Positions 1-10,925 of a DNA stretch of 64,000 nt are shown one piece after another. Made by a program: the position numbers and the translations under genes. Position 1 is the stretch's first letter. Every line of letters starts with the position of its first letter. Source of the DNA: Arion vulgaris (lineage: Eukaryota > Mollusca > Gastropoda > Stylommatophora > Arionidae). The DNA is taken from positions 61,963,274 to 62,027,273 of the forward strand of contig CM036758.1 of NCBI GenBank assembly GCA_020796225.1, in the 5' to 3' direction. The notes under the pieces were generated by a model, which had not been told where the DNA came from, ran no database searches, and saw only the letters and a program-made list of their open reading frames with translations.

Positions 1-77
1 CAATGGTTTTACAACTGATAAGATTTTCTTTACCTATACATATCTCGATAAATATCTACTATATATATATATTTCTT

Positions 78-234
78 CACCATCTTCACAATTACATCGG
101 GACCTCGCCGGTGCTACGGAGTTCGTGCACTGCAGCTGGGATCTTCCTGTGTAAGAAAGAGTTCGGAGCCCACATGGTCACTCACGGAAGTTCAATGATA
201 TGGTCCTATCAATCATTTAATCAATCATTATAAT
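78..234 (+). repeat. SINE-A, 5'-truncated 3' part
   Basis: Matches the 3' half of the complete SINE-A at 23867-24305, including the stretch ccggtgctacggagttcg and the tail of TCAA-type repeats near 210-232. The tRNA-like head is missing. The track's ORF over this copy is noncoding. Confidence 0.75.
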
Positions 235-379
235 ACATACATATACACCTTGACTATCCTATGTTGAGTATAGAATCACTGATGACCGTGCACTGAGCAT
301 ACCTTCAGTCAATGTTGTGTACACAGACATCCTCTGACTGGAAATAAAAGAGGGACAAAAGGAAATAGGTTAAAAAGGA

Positions 380-1262
380 AAATTTTGGATGGGTCAGGCT
401 CGAGGACTGTATTGAACAGGTGTGTACACTTGAAGACATTGATCCCGGTGAAGAATGGATACCAGTGCCAAGAGCAATCGCTACATCCTTTTCTGTATGC
501 ATCGAACTTGATAAAGAATGCAGGCAACACAACCCACTTGTTGTGGAGGCAGAGGTTCAGGCATTAATTTCTGAGAACGCATCTGAGCATGATGTAATCA
601 TTTATACGGATGGTTCGGTGATTCGACATGTGCGGAGCTCGTGGGCTTTCACTGCTCAGGTCGGAGGTGATGTTGTGAAGGAAGACAGTGGTGGTTTTGC
701 CGTGAATACAAGCAGTCTCACTATGGAAATCATGGCGGTTACCAAAGCGATGATTTGGCTAGAATCACAGACTTTTATCCATGCATGTTTTCTCAGTGAC
801 TCAATGAGTATGCTCAGGAAGATTGAAACAGGATAGGCTAGGAGACATTGGATAGAATCGCTGGGGAGGTCTAAGCTGACAAAGATCAGTTTTATTTTGT
901 GCCAGGGCATGCAGGTGTAAGGGAATGAACGTGCGGATAGGCTTGCAGGTATGGCTGCTGTCCAAAGCGGACGAGCAATGGACCAGGCTGATATTATAAA
1001 TTCCTTAAGGGAGAGGGCGTGTACATGATTCACGTAATAGCGGTGAATCCACAACACTAACCAGACTGCAAGAACTCAAAGTTAAGTGTGGTGTAGCTCG
1101 ACAAGAACGCTATGCTGGCAGACAAAGAAGAATTGTAAACCAACAAAGAACCGGTGTCGTTAGTCGCCACACGCTAGTGGACATACTGAGGGAGAGATCG
1201 GAGCACTTATGGACTAATTTGTTCGACGTGCAGTGATGGTGATCCGACGACTAAACTAAACT
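380..1262 (+). pseudogene. RNaseH-1 LINE, RNase H domain, decayed copy
   Basis: The frame 420-836 encodes a ribonuclease H-like segment with the first catalytic aspartate in IIYTDGSVI, the glutamate in TMEIMAVTKA and the next aspartate in LSDSMSML. A TAG at 834-836 ends it. Downstream the frame is broken several times, but the text GHAGVRE, RLAG, AAVQSGRAMDQAD and ARQERYAGRQRR can still be followed. The copy ends near 1262 in an (ACTAA)-type tail, like the copy at 5889-6272. RNase H in non-LTR elements removes the RNA template during reverse transcription. I recognise this C-terminal type from mollusc retrotransposons, from memory only. The RT part is absent and the copy is inactive. Confidence 0.75.
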
Positions 1263-1311
1263 AAAAAACTATATACCAATGTAATTGCTTTGCGTCAACA
1301 ATTTCTTCTGT

Positions 1312-1832
1312 GATCTCTGTGATGTAGAGGTCAGGTGCTCACCTCTCGTTTCAAAGGTACTCGGCTCGCTCCCTTGTGGAGCCATCTGGATATTTTTCAA
1401 GAGAGCTCTGATTTCAGTGTAGATGAGATCAAGTTCCTAGTCATATCGGAGACGGACGATAAAACGTATGGCCCGTGTTCAAGTTAAACACATAAAGGAA
1501 AACTTGACAGTTTAAAATCTAGAATAACAGGCTTGAAAACGCAGCCGGGCAAAATTCATACGAAAAATTAAAAAAATTAAATTCCTACAGAATATTTCAC
1601 AATCGTCTAAATTTCATTGTGAACCCTCGCCGGTGCTACTGAGTTCTTACACTGCCATGGAGATATACTTGTATAAGAAAGAGATCGGAGACCACATGAG
1701 TACTCACCGAATTGCAATGTTGATAATACAGGGTGTTCAAGATAACAGTAGCTCGATTGGCAAGTTTTGATCTGTCAATCAGGCTACTTTTATCTTGAAC
1801 ACCCTGTGTTAGCAATCAACCAATCAATCAAC
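1312..1832 (+). repeat. SINE-A, near full length, carries a foldback insertion
   Basis: Head gatgtagaggtcaggtgctc followed by a B-box-like ggctcgctccc, central part, 3' part and an (ATCA)-type tail to 1832. It is colinear with 23867-24305. A 1728-1807 hairpin element interrupts the 3' end just before the tail. Confidence 0.75.
1728..1807. mobile_element. 80-bp foldback element inside SINE-A
   Basis: Positions 1728-1745 (acagggtgttcaagataa) are the exact reverse complement of 1790-1807. Pairing continues inward with few mismatches to about 1762/1773, leaving a loop of about 10 bases. The SINE-A consensus has no such segment here, so it is an insertion. A TA lies on the left but is not cleanly repeated on the right. 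Could be a Tc1/mariner-type miniature element or a solo palindrome. Confidence 0.65.
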
Positions 1833-2124
1833 AATTTCTGCTAGATCAAAGAGATTGAGCATATATAAGTGCACCCATATTGCGTAAACTGTCCGATATA
1901 TCTAATCTGACATCTCTCAGTTTAGTGAGATTATTGGTTCTCTTTCTTGCTAACTTTCCCATTCAAGCGCATAAAGTAGATCATTCCAGTAATGTCGAGT
2001 TGACTAGAACGGTATACCTTGGGAGAGATTCCGATCTCTTTCAACTACGATTTAGAAAAATCTCTACAAACGTTATCCGATTAACAACATTCATTCATAT
2101 TTAATCATGTGAGTCTGATATCAA
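1833..2124. other. unassigned spacer
   Basis: AT-rich. I see no repeat match, splice-framed exon or protein family here. A 74-codon frame at 1880 has no recognisable content. Confidence 0.4.
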
Positions 2125-2660
2125 TATTCGAACTTCTTCTTCTTCTTTTGTCGTCACACTGTTACCGGGTTGTTGCCCAGTGTCGTCAAACTGCTACCGG
2201 GTTGTTGCCCCAGTGTCGTGCGTAACTGCTACCGGGTTGTTGCCCAATGTCGTGGTTTTCGTTTTTGCTTGCGCTGTTCTGGTGGATTGTGTGATTGTTA
2301 TCTTTGCTCTTTCACAATATTCTGCTAAGCCATCTAACCATCTTTTCCGTGGTCTTTCTCTTGCTTTCTTTCCAGCTGTTCTGTTGTAGAAGAATCTGTA
2401 TACTGTGGAGTTTGGATACATTCTTATCAAGTGGCCAAACCACTTCATTCTGTGTTTCTCATTGTAATTCAAACAAGGTTCTGTGCCAACTTTCTTTCTT
2501 ATGCTGATGTTGGTGACTCTGTCTTTTCTTGTGTTGTTGGTAACTTTTCGCAGGCAACGCATTTCACATGTAGTTATTTTTGTGACTACGCTTTGCTCAT
2601 TGTCCATGTTTGACTCTGATAACACAAAGTAGGTATAAAAATGCTGTTGATCATCTGTTG
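2125..2660 (-). pseudogene. RTE-type LINE, RT C-terminal tail (R family)
   Basis: Minus-strand frame 2625-2194 holds the typical end of an RTE-like polyprotein: CEMRCLRKVTN, KHRMKWFGHLIRM, then KARERPRKRWLDGLAEY. The 3' end lies at low coordinates with an (AAG)n tail, seen as cttcttcttctt at about 2136. The tail region carries a threefold short duplication (ctaccgggttgttgccc at about 2161-2250). No polymerase or endonuclease motifs are present, so this is a 5'-truncated dead copy. Relatives lie at 21205, 24558, 30285, 46392 and 55643. Confidence 0.75.
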
Positions 2661-2680
2661 ATTAGCTGCCTGTGAACATT

Positions 2681-2842
2681 CGAACTAATACAAGAAATTG
2701 TCAAATTATAATCACCAGGATTTGTTTGTTTTCACAATACCATACGTTGAAACATAACAATCGAACTAATACAAGAAATTGTCAAATTATAATCACCAGG
2801 ATTTGTTTGTTTTCACAATACAATACGTTACCGAAACATAAA
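2681..2842. repeat. 81-bp direct duplication, two copies
   Basis: The block starting cgaactaatacaagaaattg at 2681 recurs at 2762 with only a few changes (for example aataccat versus aatacaat). Tandem, two units. Confidence 0.85.
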
Positions 2843-2869
2843 CAATGAGGAAAATGAAAGTTGTGGAAT

Positions 2870-3352
2870 ATCCTTTACAGAACGTCCCCTTCAATCACAG
2901 TAAACAATTCGTTGATGTTCTAGACATCACTTTTATGTTCAGTAGTTTGTCATTGTTGGCGTCTCTGGCTTAGTGGATAGTGACTCGGTCTATTAATCCC
3001 GATGTTCTGAGTTCGAATCACACTGCGAACAATTTGGTTGCAAATTGTTTCGCGTATTTTTACAAAGGACGATGGCACAACCTGTTCAGAAAGCAATGGC
3101 AAACTACTGAACGTAATAATGCCTAGAAAAATCACAAACAGCGTTAAAAAGCTGGGGTTGATTCGCAAAGTCCTGTAAAGGATATGTAGTTAACTATAGT
3201 TTGTTATTGCTTTCTGAACGGTGAGGTCTATTTTTACCGTTAGTTAAAATCCACGGGAATTAATTTTCTTCCTAATTGCCTTCCGCGGAGTTTGAACCAG
3301 GTACATTTGGCTTGTGATCGAGCTCATTTAAGCTACAGACGTCCATAATGAA
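2870..3352 (-). repeat. SINE-G copy, split by SINE-B
   Basis: Minus-strand tRNA-derived SINE. The head at the right end reads as a tRNA-like region with B-box-like gagtttgaaccaggt on the plus strand at about 3289. The body (ttgctttctgaacggtgagg) resumes at 3208 after an insertion at 2956-3197. Other copies: 33455, 51470, 58745. Confidence 0.7.
2956..3197 (+). repeat. SINE-B inserted in SINE-G
   Basis: tRNA-derived head with A-box-like tggcttagtggatagtgac and B-box-like gagttcgaatcac, followed by a body ending gtcctgtaaaggatatg. It is flanked by a 12-bp duplication with one mismatch, agtttgtcattg (2944-2955) and agtttgttattg (3198-3209), which fixes both ends. Confidence 0.85.
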
Positions 3353-3712
3353 CAATGAACGGGAAGAAAATATGATCGAGACATTTGGATGGAGGATACA
3401 TAATAAGAATATAAGTTACTTCAAAGAAATGAAATCATACAAACAAACAAGTTCTATGAAAAAGAAATGTGTGGTAAAAAGATAAATATTGTATCATTTT
3501 CAAAAAAAGAAGGACAAATCAAACGCTTTGGACACATGAAGAAGACTTAAAAGTTGGAAACCAATGAAAGGTTAAAATCGACTTGTAGTGATAGAAGGAA
3601 AATCTTGCTCAATTGTTAGAACCTTGTCAAGATATAAAATAGAAACAAAGTTATGCTTTTTCTGTAGTTATAGCAAAACGACATCATTAAAATTGAAACT
3701 CACATTATCAAG
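3353..3712 (+). pseudogene. very degenerate LINE tail (possible)
   Basis: Scattered resemblance to the RT C-terminal tail of RTE-like elements (the text IKRFGHMKK around 3520-3545 recalls the IKYFGHI motif), with many stops. I cannot exclude simple AT-rich spacer. Confidence 0.3.
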
Positions 3713-3964
3713 TTCTTCTTTGAACGCTCCATGTTGACAACTTGTTAAACTACTCTTTGTGATTTGTATGTGATATGAGCCTAAGAGCGATTGTACGTTG
3801 TGCAAGTTGTGCGTCTACAAGTAGGCCAGCACATCCGATTTCTGTGACGCTTTTTATTTACTAGGGTAGCTTCCTAGGCCCCTACTTCAGTCGCCTCTTA
3901 CTTCATGCCTTGTAGGTTGCAGTGTTACTGTTATTTGCTTCCCTTGCGAGTCCCGTCGACACAG
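3713..3964 (-). repeat. SINE-D copy
   Basis: Reverse complement of the SINE-D at 12155-12415: 3' tail cttctttgaacgctcc at 3716, body gcgattgtacgttgtgc, and head cttgcgagtcc near 3945. It abuts the 17-bp array that begins 30 bp downstream. Confidence 0.8.
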
Positions 3965-3994
3965 CGGCGACTGCGTCAAGTTAACATTGACAAC

Positions 3995-5376
3995 ATCATG
4001 TCATTATCGATACATTGTCATTATCGATACATTGTCATCATCGATACATTGTCATCATCGATACCTTGTCATTATCGATACATTGTCATCATCGATACAT
4101 TGTCATTATCGATACATTGTCATCATCGATACATTGTCATCATCGATACATTGTCATTATCGATACATTGTCATCATCGATACATTGTCATCATCGATAC
4201 ATTGTCATCATCGATACATTGTCATCATCGATACATTGTCATCATCGATACATTGTCATCATCGATACATTGTCATCATCGATACATTGTCATCATCGAT
4301 ACATTGTCATCATCGATACATTGTCATTATCGATACATTGTCATCATCGATACATTGTCATTATCGATACATTGTGATCATCGATACATTGTCATCATCG
4401 ATACATTGTCATCATCGATACATTGTCATCATCGATACATTGTCATTATCGATACATTGTCATTATCGATACATTGTCATCATCGATACATTGTCATTAT
4501 CGATACATTGTCATCATCGATACATTGTCATTATCGATACATTGTCATCATCGATACATTGTCATCATCGATACATTGTCATCATCGATACATTGTCATC
4601 ATCGATACATTGTCATCATCGATACATTGTCATATCGTCATTGTCATTATCGATACATTGTCATTATCGATGCCCTTCAAACATCGATACATTGTCATCA
4701 TCGACAGTTGTCTTATCGATACATTGTCATCATCGATCATTGTCATCATCGACTTTCATTTTACATTGTATCGTACATTGTCATCATCGATACTTGTCAT
4801 CATCGATCACATTCGATCATTGTCCATCGATACATTGTCATCATCGATACATTGTCATCATCGATACATTGTCATCATCGATCATTGTCATCGATACATT
4901 GTCATATGATACATTGTCATATCGATACATTGTCATCATCGATACATTGTCATCATCGATACATTGTCATTATCGATACATTGTCATCATCGATACATTG
5001 TTCCCTGATATCGATTAAAATTGTCATCATCGATACATTGTCATCATCATACGTCATCATCGATACATTGTCATCATCGATACATTGTCATCATCGATAC
5101 ATTGTCATCATCGATACATTGTCATTATCGATACATTGATCACATGTCAATCGATACATTGTCATATCGATACATTGTCATATCGATACATTGTCATCAT
5201 CGATACATTGTCATCATCGATACATTGTCATTATCGATACATTGTCATCATCGATACATTGTCATCATCGATACATTGTCATCATCGATACATTGTCATT
5301 ATCGATACATTGTCATCATCGATACATTGTCATCATCGATACATTGTCATCATCGATACATTGTGCATCATCGAAA
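3995..5376. repeat. 17-bp minisatellite, about 80 units
   Basis: Tandem unit catcgatacattgtcat, with two main variants, catcatcgata and cattatcgata. It is homogeneous to about 4630, then degenerate with indels, then regular again from 5170. Because 17 is not a multiple of 3 and no frame of the unit holds a stop, long frames run through all three plus-strand phases. These are not genes. About a quarter of the units contain TATCGATA. Confidence 0.95.
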
Positions 5377-5433
5377 TTTCAGCATTGATAACTTTAAGAT
5401 ATCATTGACAGAATCAAAATATCATTTAAAGGG

Positions 5434-5688
5434 GATTTAAAGCCGAAGGATTGGCTTCATTTCACCGGGTTTTACCTCATATGGCTCGATCCCTCTCCGC
5501 AGAAACGACTCTCTACCTGCCCGAGAATATTGCACAAAGCATGAACTCCGTAGTTCATGCATCAATACTAGGAGGTCTCTGTTAAAAAATGCACTCGTGA
5601 ACAGAACGGCGCGGTCCGGATTCAAACCTACGATCTTCGACTCGCAAGGCAAGGGCGTAACCACTTAGGCACAGAGACCTTCTCATTT
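5434..5688 (-). repeat. SINE-C copy
   Basis: Minus-strand tRNA-derived SINE. The reverse complement starts ggtctctgtgcctaagtggt (A box like) and has a B-box-like ggtttgaatccg. The 3' end is agccgaaggattggcttc at 5441. It lies about 57 bp after the 17-bp array. Confidence 0.8.
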
Positions 5689-5766
5689 GATAACATCCAG
5701 CCAGCATTAATATCTTCCTACTATCATTTGGATATCAAGTTCTAAATATAAAGATGATAGAATTAA

Positions 5767-6315
5767 CTAGTTATCAATTATATGAGGACTATCATCATAG
5801 CACTCTGAGCATGTCCATAGGTACTGCGATCTCCGCCTCAATAAATCCAGCAGCATCCAGCGGACCAACACACTAATTCGAAGTTGATCAGTTTTATTTT
5901 TGTGCCAGGGCATGCAGGTGTAAGGGGAATGAACGTGCGGATAGGCTTGCAGGTATGGCTGCTGTCCAAAGTGGACGAGCAATGGACCAGGCTGATATTA
6001 TAAATTCCTTAAGGGAGAGAGGGCGTATACATGATTCACGTAATAGCGGTGAATCCACACCACTAACCAGACTGCAAGAACTCAAAGTTAAGTGTGGTGT
6101 AGCTCGACAAGAACGCTATGCTGGCAGACAAAGAAGAACTGTAAACCAACAAAGAACCGGTGTCGTTAGTAGCCACACGCTGATGGACATACTGAGGGAG
6201 AGATCGGAGCGCTTATGGACTAATTTGTTCGACGTACAGTGATGGTGATCCGAAGACTAAACTAAACTACACTAATCAATCTCTTTGCATATTTAGTATG
6301 TCCTACTTTTCAGAA
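5767..6315 (-). pseudogene. RNaseH-1 LINE 3' end, antisense, split by a sense copy
   Basis: The minus strand encodes LLDLLRRRSQYLWTCSECYD (5767-5880), the extreme C terminus of the RNaseH-1 family. The antisense copy resumes at about 6273 (taatcaatctctttgcat), as shown by the uninterrupted relative at 48745-48915. Confidence 0.7.
5889..6272 (+). pseudogene. RNaseH-1 LINE, 5'-truncated sense copy
   Basis: Frame 5955-6242 (95 codons) reads MAAVQSGRAMDQADIINSLR, ARQERYAGRQRRTVNQQRTG and LMDILRERSERLWTN, matching the decayed copy at 950-1240 but with the frame intact. It ends with the same (ACTAA) tail. It sits inside an antisense copy of its own family. 5' truncation is the usual signature of target-primed reverse transcription. 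Confidence 0.75.
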
Positions 6316-6530
6316 ACTCGAACTAAACAAACGGTCACCCGATCTGCATGTGTGAAACTCCACTTTGAGAGGTAGATTTGGGTACATACTTGTGTTGCTA
6401 TGTAGACAAAGAGGGAAGAACAGATAGAGCTGCTAGGATAAGAACACAGAAGACAGAAGAACCTTCATTACACTAAGATGTGGACGACAACAGAAATCAA
6501 ATCTAGAACCACAATTAGAATATTTAACTG

Positions 6531-7224
6531 CAATGTTGAACAAGTTCTGCTGTATGTGTTAGAAGCATGAACAAGTTCTACTGTATGTGTTAGTAACATG
6601 AACAAGTTCTGCTGTATGTGTTAGAAACATGAACAAGTTCTACTGTATGTGTTAGAAACATGAACAAGTTCTTCTGTATGTGTTAGAAACATGAACAAGT
6701 TCTGCTGTATGTGTTAGAAACATGAACAAGTCCTGCTGTATGTGTTAGAAACATGAACAAGTTCTGTTGTATGTGTTAGAAACATGAACAAGTTCTGCTG
6801 TATGTGTTAGAAACATGAACAAGTTCTGCTGTATGTGTTAGAAACATGAACAAATTCTACTGTATGTGTTAGAAACATGGACAAGTTCTGCTGTATGTGT
6901 TAGTAACATGAACAAGTTCAGCTGTATGTGTTAGAAACATGAACAAGTTCTGCTGTATGTGTTAGAAACATGGACAAGTTCTGCTGTATGTGTTAGTAAC
7001 ATGAACAAGTTCAGCTGTATGTGTTAGAAACATGGACAAGTTCTGCTGTATGTGTTAGTAACATGAACAAGTTCAGCTGTATGTGTTAGAAACATGGACA
7101 AGTTCTGCTGTATGTGTTAGAAACATGGACAAGTTCTGCTGTATGTGTTAGTAACATGAACAAGTTCAGCTGTATGTGTTAGTAACATGAACAAGTTCTA
7201 CTGTACGTGTTAGAAACATGGACA
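6531..7224. repeat. 30-bp minisatellite with a 60-bp higher-order period
   Basis: Unit aacatgaacaagttctgctg plus tatgtgttag, about 23 copies. From about 6870 the units alternate between a gaaacatggacaag type and a gtaacatgaacaagttcag type, giving a 60-bp dimer period. Confidence 0.95.
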
Positions 7225-7244
7225 GAGACTATAATTGTTTTAAT

Positions 7245-7520
7245 ACAATAAGCTGGCGCTACTGCTTGTAGTACCGCTTTTTAGGGCAGTGTAGGACAGT
7301 TGGGACGAAAGCCTGACAAATGTAATGGCCGCTTGGTTAATGCAAACGCTGCAAAACTGTTCAGGTTATGATTTTTGTGTATACCCCGACAGAAAAAATC
7401 CTTGGCCTTACCTGGATTGAACACTTTTCTTCTGCATGGAAGCCACACTCTAATCCATTCAACCAGACGCTCGTTAAGTCTCTTTAAGACGAGGCACACC
7501 CTTTCAACTTAACAACAAGT
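7245..7520. repeat. dispersed repeat family I
   Basis: Resembles 37130-37390: both carry a region of the form tcaggttat, then cccccga or ccccgacagaaaaa, then ctccttgacc or tccttggcc. Possibly a tRNA-derived SINE; I cannot define its ends. Confidence 0.45.
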
Positions 7521-7626
7521 CTTTTATTGGTTGTATCAGAACGTGTAAGAAACATGAAAAATAAGAAGTAACTCCTTTCGGAGAATACTAGTCGAAAAAA
7601 AAATTTAATATTTGAATTTATATTTT

Positions 7627-8150
7627 CGCCCGAGTGGTTACCGGGGCCCAAATGTGGGTGTAAAGAATAGAACCACTGTTACCCGCCACTCATGTCGTAA
7701 GAGGCGACTAAGGAGGTCTGGATGAGATCGGATGCATGTGTCCGCTAGGGAATGCTAACCCGAAACAAATGCTTTGCAGAAAACGGATGCACCAGGCCGT
7801 AAGGCGCATAATATGGTGCAACGACCCCTCACAATGAGGAATGGGATAAAGGATTCTACGGTTTCCAATCTGCCTCGGAGATTTAGCCATGCAGTAAGAA
7901 TGTCAGACCTACCATCACGAGGGTGGCCAAAACTTACTGCGGGAAGAGGTCGGCACAAACGGGAAGCAGAAATCATAGGAATTATATCCTACAGAACTGC
8001 CCCCAGTATGCAAACTTTAGAAGAAATAGGTGGCCCACTTACACTAGCGTCCAAGACAAACTGTATGGCGTGGCTGATAATCTGAGGCAGACAGCTGCCT
8101 TTATTAAAGAATCCGAAATCCCAATCTAGTGAGAACGAAGAAGAAGAAAT
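7627..8150 (+). repeat. SINE-E1, full length
   Basis: Head cgcccgagtggttaccgggg, whose start resembles a tRNA A box. Core aaagaatagaaccactgtta and catgtcgtaagaggcgact, then a 350-bp body (ctgcctcggagatttagcc and following) and an (AAG)n tail at 8138-8150. Same layout at 31825-32340 (minus) and 44212-44990. Small frames within it are noncoding. Confidence 0.85.
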
Positions 8151-8425
8151 TTATATTTTGTGTATGTATGTGGCAGCAGTACATCAAAGAAACTTTCAAC
8201 ATATCGTTGGAGGAAGCAGGAGAACATGCTAGACACAGGGAGTATTTCAGACGGGCTATGATCAAAGCGACTTTCCGCAAGGTACATGCTACTATTTGAG
8301 TAGGTAAAAAATAAAGTCGAGATCATAAACCATCACGAATAAATATTATGTTAATCACTGACATTTCTCAAAAGATACCTGGAAGCAATTACAGATTGAT
8401 TTTCATCAGCAGGAAGGTTTAAGGA

Positions 8426-8824
8426 GTGATTCAGGAATTGATTTCACAAACATTGTCTGATTTCGTGTCTGAGATATTTGTACATAAAATTATAGATGCA
8501 CTTGCCGGTAATGATAGATGGCTGTGTTTTGAACATGCTTTTGATGACATCGTGTTATTTCTCAAAGAAAGATGTTTACAGAGATGGAAGTTCTATTTTC
8601 AGTCATTAGTCACAGCGTGCCCAAGGACACAAGACATAATTTCCACTCAAATCGATCGTGTACTGTTACTATTTTGTCCGGATCTTTATGAGCAGTTAGG
8701 ATTGTTTTCCGTCTTTGTTTCTGCCGTTTTTAGCTTTTGTTTTCAGTTTCTCGGAGAGGAGGGAGGGGAGGGGGCCCGTCCATACATCATGACTTTATTC
8801 TCTATTTGCAACATTGGTTCATCT
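8426..8824 (+). other. unexplained open frame, possible exon
   Basis: About 400 bases with no stop in otherwise stop-rich AT-rich DNA, outside any recognised repeat. The translation (for example FVSEIFVHKIIDALAGNDRW, DIVLFLKERCLQRWKF) has the mixed amphipathic look of a real soluble helical protein, and no repeat periodicity. A TAA lies in frame at 8420-8422 and the first codon is GTG, so if it is an exon it must be entered by splicing; gattcag at 8427-8433 is a weak acceptor. The part after about 8750 becomes G-rich and then enters SINE-D. I do not recognise the protein. Could be a chance frame or a transposon fragment. Confidence 0.3.
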
Positions 8825-9073
8825 GTGTGGTGTCGTGGTCCGCAAGGAAAGCAAAGAATAGTACCACTGCAACCTGCAAGACATATCGTAAGACACGACT
8901 GATGTAGGACCTAGGGAAGCTGCCCTAATAACAAAAAAAATCATCGCAGAAATCGGATGTACTGAACTACTTGTAGGCGCATAACTGTCACAACGTACAA
9001 TCGCTCTTAGTCTCAGATCGCATGCAAAAAGCACAGAGGGTTAACAAGTGGTCGATATGGAGCGCTCGAAGAA
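8825..9073 (+). repeat. SINE-D copy
   Basis: Head gcaaggaaagcaaagaatag, core cctgcaagacatatcgtaag, body acgtacaatcgctcttag, 3' end gatatggagcgctcgaag with a short (AAG) tail. Confidence 0.8.
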
Positions 9074-9132
9074 GAAGCAGCATTGCGAGAGGAGATAGTG
9101 GTTCAAATCTAATCTACTCTAGAAACCAGAAG

Positions 9133-10188
9133 TGAGATTTAGCTTAGTACTACCATTACGCAGCTCTGGAGATTTAGCTTAGTACTACCATGACACAGCT
9201 CTGGAGATTTAGCTTAGTACTACCATGACACAGCTCTGGAGATTTAGCTTAGTACTACCATGACACAGCTCTGGAGATTTAGCTTAGTACTATCATGACG
9301 TAGCTCTGGAGATTTAGCTTAGTGTACTATCATGACGCAGCTCTGGAGATTTAGCTTAGTACTACCATTACGTAGCTCTGGAGATTTAGCTTAGTGTACT
9401 ATCATTACGCAGTTCTGGAGATTTAGCTTAGTGTACTACCATGACACAGCTCTGAAGATTTAGCTTAGTACTACAATGACGCAGCTCTGGAGATTTAGCT
9501 TAGTGTACTATCATTACGCAGTTCTGGAGATTTAGCTTAGTGTACTATCATGACGCAGCTCTGGAGATTTAGCTTAGTGTACTACCATGACGCAGTTCTG
9601 GAGATTTAGCTTAGTACTACCATTACGCAGCTCTGGAGATTTAGCTTAGTGTACTACCATGACGCAGCTCTGAAGATTTAGCTTAGTGTACTACCATGAC
9701 GCAGCTCTGGAGATTTAGCTTAGTGTACTACCTTTACGCAGCTCTGGAGATTTAGCTTAGTGTACTACCATTACGTAGCTCTGAATTTAACTTAGCGTAC
9801 TATCATGACACAGCTCTGGAGATTTAGCTTAGTGTACTACCTTTACGCAGCTCTGGAGATTTAGTTTAGTGTACTATCATTTCTCAGCTCTGGAGATTTA
9901 GCTTAGTGTACTACCATGACGCAGCTCTGGAGATTTAGCTTAGTGTACTACCTTTACGCAGCTCTGGAGATTTAGCTTAGTGTACTACCTTTACGCAGCT
10001 CTGGAGATTTAGCTTAGTGTACTACCATGACGTAGCTCTGGAGATTTAGCTTAGTGTACTACCTTTACGCAGCTCTGGAGATTTAGCTTAGTGTACTATC
10101 ATGACGCAGCTCTGAAGATTTAGCTTAGTGTACTATCATGACGTAGCTCTGGAGATTTAGCTTAGTGTACTATCATTTCGCAGCTGAT
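9133..10188. repeat. 35/37-bp minisatellite
   Basis: Unit gagatttagcttagtactac plus catgacacagctctg. Early units are 35 bp; later ones carry an extra gt (tagtgtac) and are 37 bp. About 29 copies with point variation at the cat-gac/cat-tac positions. Confidence 0.95.
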
Positions 10189-10925
10189 CTGAAGCACTGT
10201 CTTCAAAGATTTCATCACATCTCACATCTGTATTAACGATCCAGTCTAGCGTCTTAACGGCGTTATATTTGTATCCACTAACAAATGATAATATAAGAAA
10301 AGAAGAAACGCTTCTGTTCTGCAACAACTTGATATTAAAGAGAGTTGGCTATTAAAGAGCATAAAATCAAGGAAATTAAATTCTTGGCATATAAAACGAC
10401 ATGAGTGATTAGAAAAGATAATTTTGGTCGGGACTTCTTTCAGTGGAACATAACTTGGATTGTTGGAAAATTGGTACCAAAGTACAATTTCTCAGGAGGC
10501 TTGCCGTATTTCAAGAGTTAATGAATAGATTTAAAATAGATTCAGTGTTTTCTTCGATCTATTTTTTTAATATGGCGATTCTCTCTTATTTTTGCGAGAA
10601 GGCATGCTTTTCTTGTCGTTAGTGTCCCTTGCCATTCAGACAAGACTTACTCCTACTTTAGAGGTACTTGTAATGTAACCTAAATAAAGTATGACGGACT
10701 CCTGCAGTTCAACCGCGTACAGTGTACACACACGAAGCGCAAGTTAGCATCTAACCCCAGAATTTCCACTGCACGGGATCAATAGAGCAGTGTGTTATCA
10801 ATATTGCAATCGACGACTCCGAAACATATTTCATACAGAACAATTGCAGCTTCCAATTGTCAACAATGTTCTCACATTATTTGATCATCAAATACACTAT
10901 AGCATAGGTTCATATATTCAGCAGA
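10189..10925. other. unassigned spacer with one dispersed repeat
   Basis: No gene seen. 10575-10685 resembles 35870-35935, 36575-36725 and 54830-54975 (ctgatttttgcgtgaaggtg-like, then a cgacttcagaggta-like segment). The 54830 copy lies inside the piggyBac-like element, so this may be debris of that family. Confidence 0.4.

Noticed and set aside
3905..5440. Overlapping long frames of more than 300 codons (HCHHRYIVIIDTLSSS repeats)
   Set aside because: They are the 17-bp array translated in all three phases; the unit has no stop in any frame and there is no other coding signal.
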